This document shows, one piece after another, positions 36,038-49,050 of a stretch of 64,000 nt of DNA. A program made the translations under genes and the position numbers. The notes beneath the pieces are model-generated. The model made no database searches, was not told where the DNA came from, and saw only the letters and a program-made list of their open reading frames with translations. This DNA comes from Carnegiea gigantea (lineage: Eukaryota; Streptophyta; Magnoliopsida; Caryophyllales; Cactaceae). Positions within the stretch are counted from its first letter, which is position 1; every line of letters starts with the position of its first letter. The stretch covers positions 5,001 to 69,000 of the forward strand of contig JAKOGI010002184.1 in the NCBI GenBank assembly GCA_029747015.1, given 5' to 3'.

Positions 36038-37349
36038 ATTTGGATGTCCTCATGCAAAGAAATTTAAGACTCAACCTAAAAACTACCCCTCTTTCTTGTA
36101 AAGTCATACATAAAGTATGAAACTTACACTAAGCATTGACTTGCTTTGAAAATAGTTTGATTCAAAATTTATTAGTTTTCTCTTTAACAAGTGAACAGTT
36201 ACTAAACATCTAACTGCCACCAAAGAGTTTCTTCATCAACTTCACATTATCTCTATAACAAGGTAACAAGAATAATAGTCATCCATCTTTTTTGAGCATG
36301 CATACACCAATCAAGAGATCCATAAAGTTTATGATAGGAAAAATTGAGGCGCAGTATGGCTATAGAGACAATTGAACTATAAAAAATAGCTCATTGAAAT
36401 TGTTTCTAAATTGCCTTGCATTTTTTATCAAAATTTTTAAATTTTTTTCAAACTCCATTTGCACACATATTCGAACCCATATATGGTCTTAGAAATTAAA
36501 CACTCCCTATCTCACACTTATCCGAATAAAGGTACTGGAGTTAACAATTTATTCTTTTTGTTTTTTGTTCTAGTATGGTCTAAGTAATTGATTGGCCTAA
36601 AGGGATATGACTCTCCCAACATGGATTACTTCATATATATGGCTCAACTTGATACCTAAACTGAAGGGCAAAAGGTGTCAAGCCATCTACTTCCACCGAT
36701 GTCGGTAATCTAACAGTTTTTTTTTCCTTCTTTTATTTTTATAAACTATTGTTGGCATGTTTTGAGTTGTACATGGCTCTACATGGGGTTAACTCTTCCA
36801 ACAAAGGTCTTCTCCATACACAAGCTACTTAAGGGGAACAAGTGTCATGCCACTTAAACCAACATATGCTGATAAACTAGCTCTTTTTAAATATATTTTA
36901 AGACAAGAAAAGTCACAATTTTAATGAGTTATTCTAGTAGCTCAATTGTTTAGGACAACAAACTAGGTCCTTTCATTACCTTTGAAGTGATTATATAAGA
37001 TGATCAAATAAGATGGATAATCATGGCTGTTGCTCATTAAAGAGATATATGAACATCAATTAAAACTACTCTGAATGATAGTTAGCATACTTAGAGAAGT
37101 TTGACTCACAAAAGAATAAACTAAAAATAGTAAACATAAAAATTTTAAACAAGAAAGCCTGGCATAAACTCATATTCATGCATTATTTATAACAAAGACA
37201 CAAAAAGAATAATTTTTTTTGTTTGTTTTTCATTTTTTTTTCTAAAATGAAAAATGCAGAAGCTAAATGCAGGATGCAAACCCCACACTTCATTCATGCT
37301 TTGTCCTTAATGCATATAAAATATTGAAAATAATGAAGATAAAGCAGAA
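36038..37349 (-). other. Gypsy-1 3' non-coding tail
   Basis: A 1.3-kb stretch between the integrase end and the polypurine-like site with no recognisable domain. Two loosely similar segments (about 36590-36720 and 36770-36890, each with ATGGCTC, CTTAA/CTTCC and GTGTCA(A/T)GCCA) suggest an internal duplication. Confidence 0.6.
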
Positions 37350-38470
37350 TTAAATATATACTACCCTAAAAATGTTGGGTTGTCTCCCAACCATTGGCCC
37401 GACACAACTACAGCTCATAGATCCTTTAGTTGGATCTCCTTCACTAAGTAGACCTGATCTCCTTCGTAAAAGTGTTTTACTCTGTGACCATTTACCTTCA
37501 AAGTTTGTTACTAGAAAAATATATAATCTTAATAGCACCATGTGGATAGGTTTTGTTATCTCAAAAGGTCCTAGCCATCTTGAATTTAGGTTACCAAGAA
37601 ATAATCTTAATTTTGAATTGAATAATAACACTTTTTTTACCTAAATGAAATTCTTTTCTACTAAACTGAGCATCATAAAAAGCTTTGCCTTACCTTTCTA
37701 GATCACTGAATTGTCATAGGTTTCTAGATGAATCTCTTCCATTTCTTGCAGTTACAACTTTTGTTGTTTCCTTGCTAGATCATAATCTAAATTACACTGC
37801 TTTACCACCCAATAGGATTTATGCTCTAACTCTATAGGGAGATGACATGCTTTTCCAAAAACAAACCCATAAGGTGACACATCTATAGGTGTCCTATATG
37901 CAGTTTTATAAGAGCAAAGAACTTCATCTAACCTAAGACTCCATTATTTCTTATCTGACCTAACAACTTAATATGCCTTTGATATCTTCATTAGAGATTT
38001 CAACTTGGCCATCTGTTTAGGAGTGATAACTAGTAGACAACTTTATGAGTTATGTGATATTTGGCTAACAAGGCACCTAAGGTTCTGTTACACAAATGTG
38101 TTCCCCTATCACTAATGATTGCTTTATGCACTCCATATCAATGTAAAATAAGAGATTTAACATGTTTCACTATAATTTTAGCATTATCATCTCTAATAGG
38201 CACATCTTCAATCAACAGGTACATAATCAACAAGCATAAGAATGTAAGTAAAACCAAAAGAAAAGGGAAAAGGTCCCATGAAATCAACACCCCATCTATC
38301 AAATATCTCACAAACATACACATTATATAAAGGCATTTGATTCATCTATACAAATACCTATCTTTTGGCATGCTTCACAATTTTTGCAAAATTTATAAGC
38401 ATCTCTAAAAGTAGCAGGACAATAAAACCGACATTCAAGAACTTTGTGTGCTATTCTTTGGGTCCAAAAT
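37350..38470 (-). pseudogene. Gypsy-1 integrase
   Basis: The zinc-binding end is visible near 38360-38440 as CRFYCPATFRDAYKFC then KNCEACQKIG. The catalytic core starts near 38330 with [20 protein letters not shown] then GPFPF, and contains DDNAKIIVKHVKS. The C-terminal part (37350-37631) includes MLLFNSKLRLFLGNLNSRW then LGPFEITK, the typical '[22 protein letters not shown]' segment. Many stops and frameshifts. Confidence 0.85.
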
Positions 38471-38887
38471 CCCGCTCAACTTTCAAAAGAGTGATAGAAG
38501 TTAAATAGAATGAAATCCATTATCATCCACACAACGCCTTATGATCTTATCTCCATCAAATTTTTATAAATATGGCTTATCCAAACATGTTATTTTGACC
38601 GTGCTCTTATCTTCTCTTTTTGGGCTCTAAACAAGTCTTTAGGGAAAGTTTTGACAACTATATAATTAACTATATCAGCATACCAAGGTAATCTACTAGT
38701 GACAACATATCTTATTAGGAAAACAACCACTAAATGGATTACCAATCTCTCCCTTTTCTTGCCTACTTAGATGGTGAGCTACTAAATTTTCAGCTCCTAG
38801 TTTGTCTCTAATTTCCAATTGAAATTCTTACAATAGTAAGACCATATAATCAATCTAGGTTTTGAATCATTCTTGCTCAACAAATGT

Positions 38888-39175
38888 TTAATAGCAGAAT
38901 GAACAGTATAAATAGTAACTTTTAACACGTAACATATAAGGACGAAGCTTTTCTAGAGCAAAAACAACATCGTACATTTTCTTTTCTACTATAGTGCAGT
39001 TATACTGTGTTAGGTATAGAGTTCTTGAAGCATGATAGATCACTTGAGGTACGTTCCCTACTCTTTGACCTAAAACTGCCCCTACTACCTTATCACTAGC
39101 ATCACATATCAGCTGTAATGGTAAGGTCCAATTAAGGGGTTGTACTATTAGAGTGGTGGTCAATTTCAATTTCAA
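38888..39175 (-). pseudogene. Gypsy-1 RNase H
   Basis: LPLQLICDASDKVVGAVLGQ carries the first catalytic Asp of the retroelement RNase H, followed by YHASRTLYLTQYNCTIVEKK, where the family has YASRTL..AQ.NYTTTEKE with its catalytic Glu. It ends LEKLRPYML. Decayed downstream. Confidence 0.88.
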
Positions 39176-39283
39176 TTGATCAAAAGCTCTGCTACGGTCC
39201 TCATTAAAATCAAATGGAGCATCTTTTCCAAGTAAAGCATATAAAGGGGGGAGACATTCTTAGAAAAATCCTTGATAAATTTT

Positions 39284-40408
39284 CTATAAAACCCAATAAT
39301 CTAAAAATGACCTCACCTCCTTGACACACTGTGGGTAGGTAAAAGATTGAATGATGTCTACTTCAGCCTTGTCAACCTCGAATCCATTAGATGACACTAC
39401 AGGACCTAGTACTACCCCATGCTCGACTATGAAATGACACTTTCTAAAGTTGAGCACCAAATTAGTCTTAATATAATGCTTAAGCACTAAAGTAAGATGA
39501 TGCAAGCACTCATCAAATGGATCACCATGTACAATAAAATCATCCATGAAAACTTCCATAATTTTAGTGACAAAATAAAAAAATGCTCATCATGCATCTT
39601 TGAAATGTACCAGGAGTGTTACACAGACCAAATGACATCCTTGTAAAAGCATAGATGCCAAAAGGACGAGTGAAAGTGGTCTTTTCCTAATCCTTAGGAG
39701 CTATAGGGACTTGAATATAACCTGATTATCCATATGAAAAGTAATACTGTGACCTCCGAGCTAAGCTCTCTAACATTTGATCCACAAAGGGCAAGGAAAA
39801 ATGGTCTTTCTTTGTAGTCTTGTTCAGCTTTCTATAGTCAATGCACACTCTTTAGCTACTTTATACTCTAGTAGGTACTAACTCATCTTCCTTGTTCTAA
39901 ACTACTATTGTCCCTTCTCCTTTGTAGGAACCACATGGATAGAAGTAACCCATTCAGAATCATATATGGGGTATATCACTCCAGCATCTAACTGTTTTAA
40001 GATTTCTTTTTGAACTACCTCAATCATAGGTGGGTTCAACCTCCATTGAGGGTCTCTCTTAGGCTTAGCATCTGATTCTAATATGATTTTATGTGAACAT
40101 AATGTAGGGCTAAGTCCTTTAAGATCTACTAAATTCCACCCATTCACTTCACTATGTTCTCTAAGCACCCTAATAAGTTTATCATCTTGTTCAAGTGTAA
40201 GTACTTTAGAGATTATAACAGGTAAGGTCTCATCCCCTAGATGAGAATACTTAAGATTCTCACACAATGGCTTCAATTCTAGTTTTGGGGGTGAGATGCG
40301 AGAGGATAGCAATCTTGTGTGACTTTTAGGCAATTCTAGCTTTTTAGGTCTGTCAATTATATGTAGTTCCAACAAAGACTTTATTCTATCTACTAACATT
40401 ATCAACAT
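39284..40408 (-). pseudogene. Gypsy-1 reverse transcriptase
   Basis: The N-terminal part (39905-40408) reads LIRVLREHSEVNGWNLVDLK then GLSPTLCSHKI, RRLNPPMIEV-like text (here WRLNPPMIEV) and KQLDAGVIYPIYDSEWVTSI. FAFTRMSFGLCNTPGTFQRC follows near 39590-39660 in a broken frame. The catalytic block MEVFMDDFIVHG (39559 downwards) keeps MDD of the YxDD box, followed by NLVLNFRKCHFIVEHGVVLG. This wording is typical of Athila/Tat elements. Confidence 0.9.
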
Positions 40409-40730
40409 GGTAAGGCACGCTTTGAAGCACTAACTGATTTAAACCTTGAGTAAGCACAATCAGCAGTTCATCTTCATAAGATAATTCATAAACATCTTGG
40501 GACAATTCATCGATCATATCAAGTGCACAAAGATAGTTCACATCTGTAGAAAATCTCATGGCATCAAAAATATTGAACTGAATAGCTTCACCATCAAATT
40601 CTATAGTCAATGTTCCTCCATGAACATGTATTTTTATCCTAGATATTTTAAGAAATGGTCTACCAAACAATATTAGAATGTCATGGCATGCATCACCCCT
40701 CATGTCCAGTACATAAAAATCGGCAGAAGA
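40386..40730 (-). pseudogene. Gypsy-1 protease region
   Basis: ILILFGRPFLKISRIKIHVH then GGTLTIEFDGE and NIFDAM correspond to the ILGRPFL.TA...IDV..G.L...F.GE..RFN segment after the retropepsin active site. The active-site DTG itself is not clear. Confidence 0.82.
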
Positions 40731-42322
40731 AATATGCTTATTGACTTAGACTAAGACAACCTCTAAGACTCTATCTGGTTATGCATTGCTCCTACCAGCT
40801 AAGTAAATGATTAGGCTAGTTTTCTTTAACTCCCCTAAGTTCAGTTTTATCATAAAAGACCTAGGCATCATATTAATGGAAGCTCCTAAATCAAGCATGA
40901 CTCTATTAAAGCAAATATTTTAAATTTTATAAGGAATAGAGAATACAGTTGGATCCTTACACTTAGGGGGAAGCTCATTTTGGAGGACAGCAGACATGTT
41001 TCCTCCACACTTACCTTTTTGTTCTATTTTACTTTACATTTTGTAGTACAAAGCACTTTAAGAAACTTAGCATAACGAAACTCTTGTTTAATGGCATCTA
41101 GGAGAGGAATGTTGATTATACCTTGGTAAATATTTCTAGTATTTCTTAGTTTGCCTCTTCTACCTTAGGGGTTATCCTCTCAGTCTACTAGGAAAAGGTG
41201 GTAATGTCTTATAAAGTTCCCTCTTATTCTCACCTACTTCCTTAGCATCAAGAGTAGCATCTTGGTCCTGGTTGGGTTCAGGATCATTGAGCTCTCTTTC
41301 TTGCTCTATTTATCTATTCTTCCTAGGTTCCTTCAGCTCCTTCCCACTCCTAAGTGTCATGGCACTCACATTGTTGTTTGGGCTATAGAAAGATTAAGAT
41401 AGCAACCTATGTTGCATTTGAGCCTATAAGTTGCTAATTATGGTATCAGTAGCAGTCTGTCTCTCTTGGACTTGTTTAAGAGTTATCTCTATGTTTTGAA
41501 ACTAAGTGCCATTGTCTCTTTTCTGGTCATCCATCTTTTTTAAGACCTGCTCTAAGAGCAAAGTTTGTTCTATCTTGGGCAGATGGCTGACATGGTGGTT
41601 GGTCAAAACCAGGGGGTTGTTCCTAAGTCCATATCTAAGGTTAGGGTGGCCTCTCTATCCTTCATTATAAGTATTGGAGTATGAGTCATACTTCCTCTGA
41701 CCTTGATTAGAAAACATAGCATTCACATCCTTTCTTAAAGTGTAGGACATGCATAAGTAGTATGTCTCGCTAGACAGCAAATACCACACACTACTACTTC
41801 TCAACTCCTCCAATAATGAGCTTGTTCAATATAGCAGTGATCTTAGACAACTGATTCTCTAGAGATGGATATGAACTAAGCTCATTGACCTTCCAAAATT
41901 AGGATTCCGTATTTCAAACCTATTGAGTGTTTTGGGCCATAATATTAAATAAGTTTTCTAGCATGAGTTGGAGTCTAATTAACCAAAGCCCCCCACTAGT
42001 AGTATCTACCCTATTGTATCTGTAGGTAATAAACCCTCATAAAAATATTGAATCAATGATTGTTTAGAAACTTGATGTTGGGGACAACTAGCAAATAATT
42101 TATTAAAACGTTCCTAATATTTATACAAAGTTCGCCAGTCATTAATTTATTTAATGCCACATCTTTCTTTTCTAATGGATCCATTTCTAGATGCTCGAAA
42201 ACATTTCTCTAAGAATGCTTTATGAATATGAGCCCCATGCTATGAATCGGAGGAGGCAAGTATAACCAAGCTTTGGCCTCATCCCGGAGTGAAAAAGGAA
42301 AGACTCTCGACTTAATTTGGTC
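40731..42322 (-). pseudogene. Gypsy-1 gag C-terminal part, heavily decayed
   Basis: There is no long open frame. Position between the gag N-terminus and the protease makes it the rest of gag. Short pieces such as the Cys-rich text near 41760-41800 could be the nucleocapsid region but are too broken to assert. Confidence 0.5.
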
Positions 42323-42660
42323 CTAGGTGATTCCCTCAGGTTGCATGGTCAAACATGTAATAATGAACTCATCAATATGACGATAAGTATCCTCACCAGA
42401 CAGTCCATGAAATTTGGGTAATAGATTTAAAAATCCAGAGTTCAGTATAATGATCGGTCTAATATAGGATAAGTAACAGACAAAGGCTGTGCTTTCCAAG
42501 TTAGGTGCAACAAGTTCACGTAAAGTAGCCATCTCAACTTTAATATTTCATAACTTACTAATTCAAAACTTACAGATTCAAAATCACTTACGTTGCTTTC
42601 AAACTCTAGAAATATATGCTCTTTTTTCTCTTTGATCATGCGACTACTCCTAAATCTCAT
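42323..42660 (-). pseudogene. Gypsy-1 gag N-terminal part
   Basis: The frame at 42323-42532 reads MATLRELVAPNLESTAFVCY, then LNSGFLNLLPKFHGLSGEDT and HIDEFIITCLTMQPEGIT, matching the retrotransposon gag start (TLRE...P....LIHLLPKFHGLAGEDPHKHL.EF..VC..M.P.G). It follows the PBS by about 100 bp. Stops are present. Confidence 0.85.
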
Positions 42661-42754
42661 AAACTAAAACAATCTACAAAAACAAAAACTAAAATCAAAA
42701 CAAAATAATAGAAGTAGTAAAAGTAAACAGATAAAGACTAACAATTTTATTCTC

Positions 42755-42772
42755 TCCCCAACATTGGCACCA
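42755..42772 (-). other. Gypsy-1 primer binding site
   Basis: The minus strand reads TGGTGCCAATGTTGGGGA, 14 bp after the LTR terminus. It resembles the TGGCGCCGTTGCCGGGGA site used by Athila/Tat elements (tRNA-Asp type) with four differences. Confidence 0.75.
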
Positions 42773-42786
42773 AAATTTATAAAGCT

Positions 42787-44931
42787 TGTCGTACAACTAC
42801 AAACTAAACCACTACTATGGCTTATAAATAAGAATATAGCACAGAGAAGTAGTGATCGATCCCACAAAGAAAGATACAATAATCAACTAATTTAAATCTA
42901 ATTAAATTCATGACTATGATATTTTTTATTTTTTCTTTTCATTGCTAAAATAAATCATATTAAACAAATAAAAATATAAAAAATTACTTACTAATACTTT
43001 AAAACATTACAATCTAAATTATAAAAACAAAATAGTAAATACTTAACCTAGTTATTCAGAAAAATTAAAAAAAATAATAATCACTAAAAAGCGATTTGAA
43101 AATTAAAACAGGAAATAACAAATAGAAACTTAATAAAAAATCACAAAAAATAACCTAAACTAAAAAATAGTAAATATTTAATTTATACTCCTAGAAATGT
43201 GTCTAATTATGTTTATAAAAATAAAATAGAAAATGCTTGCAGAAAACATAGATAGAAAATAAAAATCTAAAATTAAATAATGAATAAACTACACTTAAAC
43301 AAATATGAAAATAAATAATAAAATTACCCAGATTATAAAATCTAACTATTTAGACTTAATCAACTCTAAAAATGTAAAATAAAAAGTAAAAAATTAATTC
43401 TTAGTTTTATTAAATTAAAAACATGCACGTATCAAATTCGTGAAATAATTCTAAAAAATTATCAAATAATTTCCACAAATTTTGAAATTTAATAACAAAA
43501 AATTAGGACTCTATCTAAACCCTACAGGGGTATAAAACATGGGAAAATACAAACAAAATTAGTTTTAATGTAATTTATAACACACTAGTACACAATAGCA
43601 AAGTCTAAGCAGAAAATTATTTTGAAAATTGAACCACATCAAAATCAAAATATAAATAATCTGAAATTACTAAGACACACCTAAAAGACTTCTATTTTGA
43701 GGGAGTAAACAAAATTTATATTAAATTATATAAGTTCAAGATTTAAAACTAACAAACTAAATAAATCAACTAAAAGAAAGCAACTAAATATCAAAGATAC
43801 CAAACTTAAAACAATCCTTAGCATAATCTAGATCCACCGTAAAAATTAATATTTATCATGTATAGACAAATTAACTTGTCCATGAGCTAGTCTATAGAAG
43901 ACACCCACTCGTGGATCTTCCCTATTTTTCCTTAGATTATAGTTTACTTAGGTCTGGCTCTAATACAAACCATACTAGTTTTGATAGCTGTTACACCAGC
44001 ACAAGAATTTAATCAAACTAGAGTATTCAGCATTAGAAAAACATCACTTAATACCTTGCAACTAATTTACCAGCAAATTGATTTTACAAAGATAAGTAAT
44101 GATTTCATAATTAATGACATGAGTTTGAGTTATTAATGATCAATTAGGGTAGTAGTTGTTTCTTAAAGAGTAAAGTTTATACATACTAAAGCCTTTCAAA
44201 CCATCATGTGAATTTATATTAAGCTAATTAGCATGCATTCTAATTAATTTAATGTAAATATCATGAACAATAAGCACAAACCATTATAGAATCATGGAAT
44301 AAAATTCAATTAGACAATCAAGCACAAAACTTGCTTCAAAATAATTAATTTAGCATGGTTTCAAATAGATTATGCTAAGTATAAAAAAAGTAAAAACTAC
44401 TCACATATGTTAAAAATCAAAACACATAAAAATTCTAAACAATTCATGTCTAATAATAATCTAAACTTAACAAAATAAAAGTACTTTGACCAATATTATA
44501 ACGGTGATAATGATGATGTTGGGTGGATGATGTTCGCGTTGACTGGGATGGATGCTTGATGTTGAGAAGATGATGATTATGATGAGTGTTGTGCTGATGA
44601 TCTTGATTGTGATGGTTGGTGATGATGAGTGAATACAGTGATGATAATGAGATGATAGACATGTGGTGTGAAGTTGGAGATTTGATGGCAAATTTATAGT
44701 AGGAATAATCCAACTAGGTTTTTGCATAGTTTCTTCTTTTGCAAATTTTGTAACTCCTCTTCAAATTAGGTTTAGTATTCTTGTAATCCTAGTCTAAATA
44801 AATCATTGTGAAAATAAACACTTTTCATAAATCATTATTTTTGGACCGACTTGATAAATCCACTTGGAAATGTATTTGATAAATAAGGCAGGCATTTTGA
44901 AGTCTTTTCTTCTCCTCCTCACTTTATTAAT
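42787..44931 (-). repeat. Gypsy-1 5' LTR (outer end truncated)
   Basis: It aligns with the LTR at 32446-36020 minus the Harbinger-like insert. Shared landmarks are TGTCGTACAAC at the inner end, the 'gggaaaatacaa' block near 43.5 kb, the CATGAGCTAG block near 43.88 kb and the GATGATG-rich block near 44.5 kb. Identity ends abruptly after CACTTTATTAA at 44931, where Gypsy-2 begins. Confidence 0.88.
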
Positions 44932-47048
44932 GTTGTTAATTCCTGCAAGTGTACGCCTTTCTCGTTGTAACACTGGAAGAAGTCGATCCACAACTAGGTT
45001 ACTAACTATCTAAAAGTTAACGAGCTAACATTAACAAGGCAAATAAACTAAAACAATTAATAAAATGAAGTTCTAATTGATGTGCCTAAATTTTAATGAA
45101 AACAATTCTAAGCCAAATCCAATTAACTTTAAAACTAAACTCCAAGCAAACCAAAAATGATTTATCATACTTTAAGTAGTCCAACATTATTGTTATGAAC
45201 ACAATAAAGCATCAATCAACCCAACGTTTAAAATTCCAAAATCAATTAAAATTAAAGGGATAGAGAAAACGTTATTACTATAGGTTCCAACCCACTGCCA
45301 GAACAAAGAGGAATCAAACCCAAGCAAGCATTTTCATTCCAGGTCACGAAACCGAACTTTAAGATTTGAGCCAAAAGTGTATCCAAGAACAGCTATAGAA
45401 TTACAACCAGAAGATTAATGAAATTGAAACAAAATTTGTAAAATAGAATGTCTAAAAGTAGAAAATTGAAAGAAACAAGTTAGAGGAAAATAAAACTAAA
45501 ACCCTTATCTGCTACTTAGATGCTCCTTTTCTTTGACCTTCCCATCCAATTTGTAATCCAAAAATATTGCCTCTTTCCTTTATTTATTCTTGAATTAATT
45601 CTTCAAAATAGGGATGACAATGTGTCTCGGACCCCGATCCAGACCCATTGAACCCGGCCTAATTTAGAGGGTTTGGGTCCAATGAAATGAGATCTGATGG
45701 GTCTTAAGTGGGTTGGGTCGGAGGGACATGGGTTGGGTCTAGGTCTAGGTCTGAAGAATTTAGACGCAGGCTGGACCCGAGACCCATTTAAGACCCATCA
45801 ATTTTTTTAAAAAAAATGTGATAAAAGCAATTTGCTAAACTAACTCTGAACTAGTAAACCTTAAAAACACTTTACTTTTTATCAGTTGTAGAAAAAGAAA
45901 TATTTTTTTATGCTTGTTTAAAGTTTGATAGACTTTGTTTTGTGGTTTGTATTAAAATATTATTTTTGGTGTGTAAAACATAAGTAATAATACTTAGCTA
46001 TGGTATGTATTGCCAAAATGTTTTTTTATTAAATATCACGTCTTCCACATTTAATTATTTGTCTTTAGAATGTGGTAATTCATATTGGAATGTGAAGAAA
46101 ACAATTCTTAATGTGAAAAATAGTTAATACCATCTCAGACCCATTGGATCTAGGTCCGGGTCCCATCTTTCCAGACCTAACAGGTCTAGGACGATTTTAG
46201 GTCCAGGTCCAAAAAAATAAATGGGTCTGGGTCCAGATGGACCCGCCTTAGACTCAAGCCATCGCCATCCCTACTTCAACTTTTCAATCTTATAATTGCT
46301 TGCAATTATTTCCAATTAGTGAGATGATTATAGTAATGGAAAGGGATTGATGAAGTGGATAATGAAGATGGGTACTAATGATGGTAAATGAAGGATGAAT
46401 AATGGAAGTAAGAAGGTGATACAGTAAGGGATGATTTCACACGTGCTGGGAGGATAAAGGAAGATGAAGTAAAGTAGAAGCAGGGGAGGGGGGAACTCAG
46501 GCTTCTAGGTTACAGAGGAAAGACACAGACTGAGGAACCAAAAAAAGAAAAAGGAAAGGCTCGTCTCCAAATAGGCCGTCGAGAAAGAACAAGCCTAGGA
46601 GAGAGTAACGGGGAAGGAAGAAAGCTAACAGCAAGAGGGAATATTTGGGCTGTGGGCGAGATTGTGTATTTGGGCTAAAGAAAGCAAGAAGAGAACTAGC
46701 TTGTCGTCAGAAAAGAAGAAGGAATGGGGCTGCCTGTTGATCACTTGAAGCTCACATGAGGTGATTAAGTGAAGGAGGTTGTCCAGGCCCTAGGCCGCGG
46801 ACTGGGAGCGGGTTTAGGCGAACGGGCTCTGGGCCACCTGGCTGAATTTCTGTTTTTTTTCTCCTTCTTAATCCGTCGCCCTTTTTCCACTCTTTTGACA
46901 AACAATTTATTTCTTATTCCAAATTTCTCTAATTCCTACGAAATAAATAAAAATATGTTAACATCCTAATTTAATGATTTATTTTGAGCAAATATTACAT
47001 AATAAAAGGGTATAATTTGATATAATTTCAGATTGAACAAATATGTCA
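44932..47048 (-). repeat. Gypsy-2 3' LTR
   Basis: Plus-strand termini TGTTGTTAATTCC and AATATGTCA obey TG...CA. Next to the right end the minus strand reads TCGAGGACGAGTAAAACTTA then GGTGTGGG, a typical sequence before the 3' LTR. Without the 665-bp MITE it is about 1.45 kb. No partner LTR is present to confirm the edges. Confidence 0.7.
45609..46273. mobile_element. hAT-like MITE in the Gypsy-2 LTR (665 bp)
   Basis: Left end TAGGGATGACAATG and inverse right end TAGGGATGGCGATG form the terminal repeat of a common plant family. Flanks CTTCAAAA (45601-45608) and CTTCAACT (46274-46281) agree in the first six of eight bases. The subterminal regions are dense in GGGTC/GACCC repeats (ggtctaggtctaggtctg; gacccattgg). 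No transposase. Confidence 0.85.
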
Positions 47049-49050
47049 CGGCCCACACCTAAGTTTTACTCGTCCTCGAATAAAATGAAACTTAAAATCC
47101 TAGAGAAAGAAAAATAAAATTCTAACTCATTTCCGTAGGAATCACGATTGTGCTTAGCAAGTGCAACAAGCCCTTTAAAATTTAAACTCTTAGGTTACCC
47201 AAGTGGACGAGTAAGGTCTCGTAAAGATTTGCAGAAGATATACACATAAAATCTACAAAAAGAAAGCAGAAAAGAAAATCAAAAATCTCTTGGGTTTTTA
47301 AAAATTCATATATGCAACACCGGGGCAAAGTATATACACACGCCAACTAATCATATCATTCAAGTAACCTAAGCATTAGATCGCATATAAATGTAATGTA
47401 CATATCAAGAAATTCTTAATCCCCACTGATGATATCATACATAATCTTTCACCCAAATAGAAAATATGTACAGCCTAATTGGTAGAACTTTACTTTAGGG
47501 ACATGTGAAGATTCCCCCTGAGGTGTTTAAAATATAATAAGGTTTACTTAATTCATCTTCTAATCATACAACCTACTATATGCTTGCTAAGATTCTCAAG
47601 GCTCCACCACTAAAATGAAAAATACTAGATGATAATCATGAAGACTTACAAGGGTCGTAACTGGGCTAAGGGTTAAGGTTAAGAGATGAACAAATGATTT
47701 GGATGATAAGGAGCTAAAAGTCAAGTACTTAATGAGCAATCAAATCCTTCAACTATACAACACACATACTCCAAATTTATGACAAAATAAGCACACACCC
47801 TCAAAAGCAACCATTGAAAACGAGTATATACAATGACCATGCATTCATGCCAAACATTCTTATTCACAACTCTTTTTTCAAGTTTTGAGATTTTTTTCAT
47901 TCATTTTTTCTTCGATTTTTTTGGGAACTTTTTTTCATTTTCTTTTTTTTTCGTTGATTTTTTTAAAATTTGTCCTCAAAGAAAAATGAATGAATGGATG
48001 GCATGTAAGAAAATAACACAACTCAATTTTCAAATGGTCACAACAATATATCCCCGCACACACCAAACCACAAAATACAACATCATCTAAAAGCCATGCA
48101 ACATCTGCTGAAGTGTTGCTCTATTAGTCTTAGCTTAGTTATATGAAATGTGTTTTGGCCAAGGCCAAATAGAAGGGTTCACAACAAATGAAAACGGTCA
48201 AGGCTCAAAGGGTTAGCAAAGGCTAGAACTTTCAAATCAGGGTGACAGTTTGGCTATTGCGGCTCACAAAACAAAGAATGCCTATATCATATTACCATAA
48301 TGCACATGTTAAATATGATTTCAAAGAGAATTGAAGTAAGTTCTGGAGATGTAATTATGGAAGAGACACACATGAAAAACATGAGACTAAAATGATGAAT
48401 TAGTCTTCAATGCACAAAATCTCGCAAGTTATCTACCAAAGTCAAGCTTGCTTTAAGAGTATTAGGGGTTAGGAATGTATACAAATATCATACTTTGGAC
48501 TAAGTTCTATCATGCACACCTATATGTATATACAACCTACCAAGTAAGGTACAAGATAATATAGCCAGATAGAATAGCACATATATTTTTCCAAAACAAA
48601 ACAAAAATCTTTTTGAATTTTCAAAAATTTTTATTTTTTAAAAATTTTTTCGAAACATAGTTTCCCCACCGCCACATCTAAATCAGACAATATCCTCACT
48701 GTAAGTGAAAGGAGACATAAAATAAAAAATAAAAACTAAAAAGGAAAAAATATATGCAAAAAGAAAAATAAGACTCAAAAATAAACGAAAATATAAGACT
48801 CTAAAACTCAAATATACAAGCATATACACAAAACAGAAGCAAAAGACAAAGCACCCAAATATAAAGAAAATAAAACAAAATAAGAAAAAGAGAAAGAAGG
48901 GAAAGAAATTTCAGTTAAACCAGGTTGGGTGCTGGATACACCCGAACTAACTCGGTAGCACATCACTTATCAAAAATTAGCTCGCAGAGAATCAGAAACT
49001 CCACATCTTATGTGCTTGGCAACTCCAAAAACTACTTTAATTGTTGGCCA
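47049..49050 (-). other. Gypsy-2 3' non-coding tail
   Basis: No domain is visible. A purine-rich site (minus-strand TGTGGCGGTGGGGAAAC) lies near 48662-48678 and a second one (TTAGGTGTGGG) next to the LTR at about 47053. The layout around 48480-48560 ('ctatCATGCACAcct...acctaccaagtaagg') parallels 62880-62930, suggesting Gypsy-2 and the right-edge fragment are relatives. Confidence 0.55.

Larger units (their letters stand above)
32446..44931 (-). mobile_element. Gypsy-1: Athila/Tat-like Ty3/Gypsy retrotransposon
   Basis: A minus-strand element with both LTRs partly preserved: the 3' LTR at 32446 to about 36020 and the 5' LTR at 42787-44931. The two LTRs align over most of their length, including the terminal TGTCGTACAAC and the GATGATGATG-rich block near 35.2/44.5 kb. 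Gag, protease, reverse transcriptase, RNase H and integrase fragments lie between them, all with stops. The 5' LTR is cut at 44931 by Gypsy-2. Inserted in the Copia gag; the Copia part on the far side is gone. Lineage is assigned from the reverse transcriptase wording and the PBS type, not from a tree. Confidence 0.9.

Noticed and set aside
44450..44727. His-rich frame (about 87 residues) on the minus strand in the Gypsy-1 5' LTR
   Set aside because: It translates the GATGATGATG-rich block of the LTR; the partner LTR at 35.2 kb does not keep it open.
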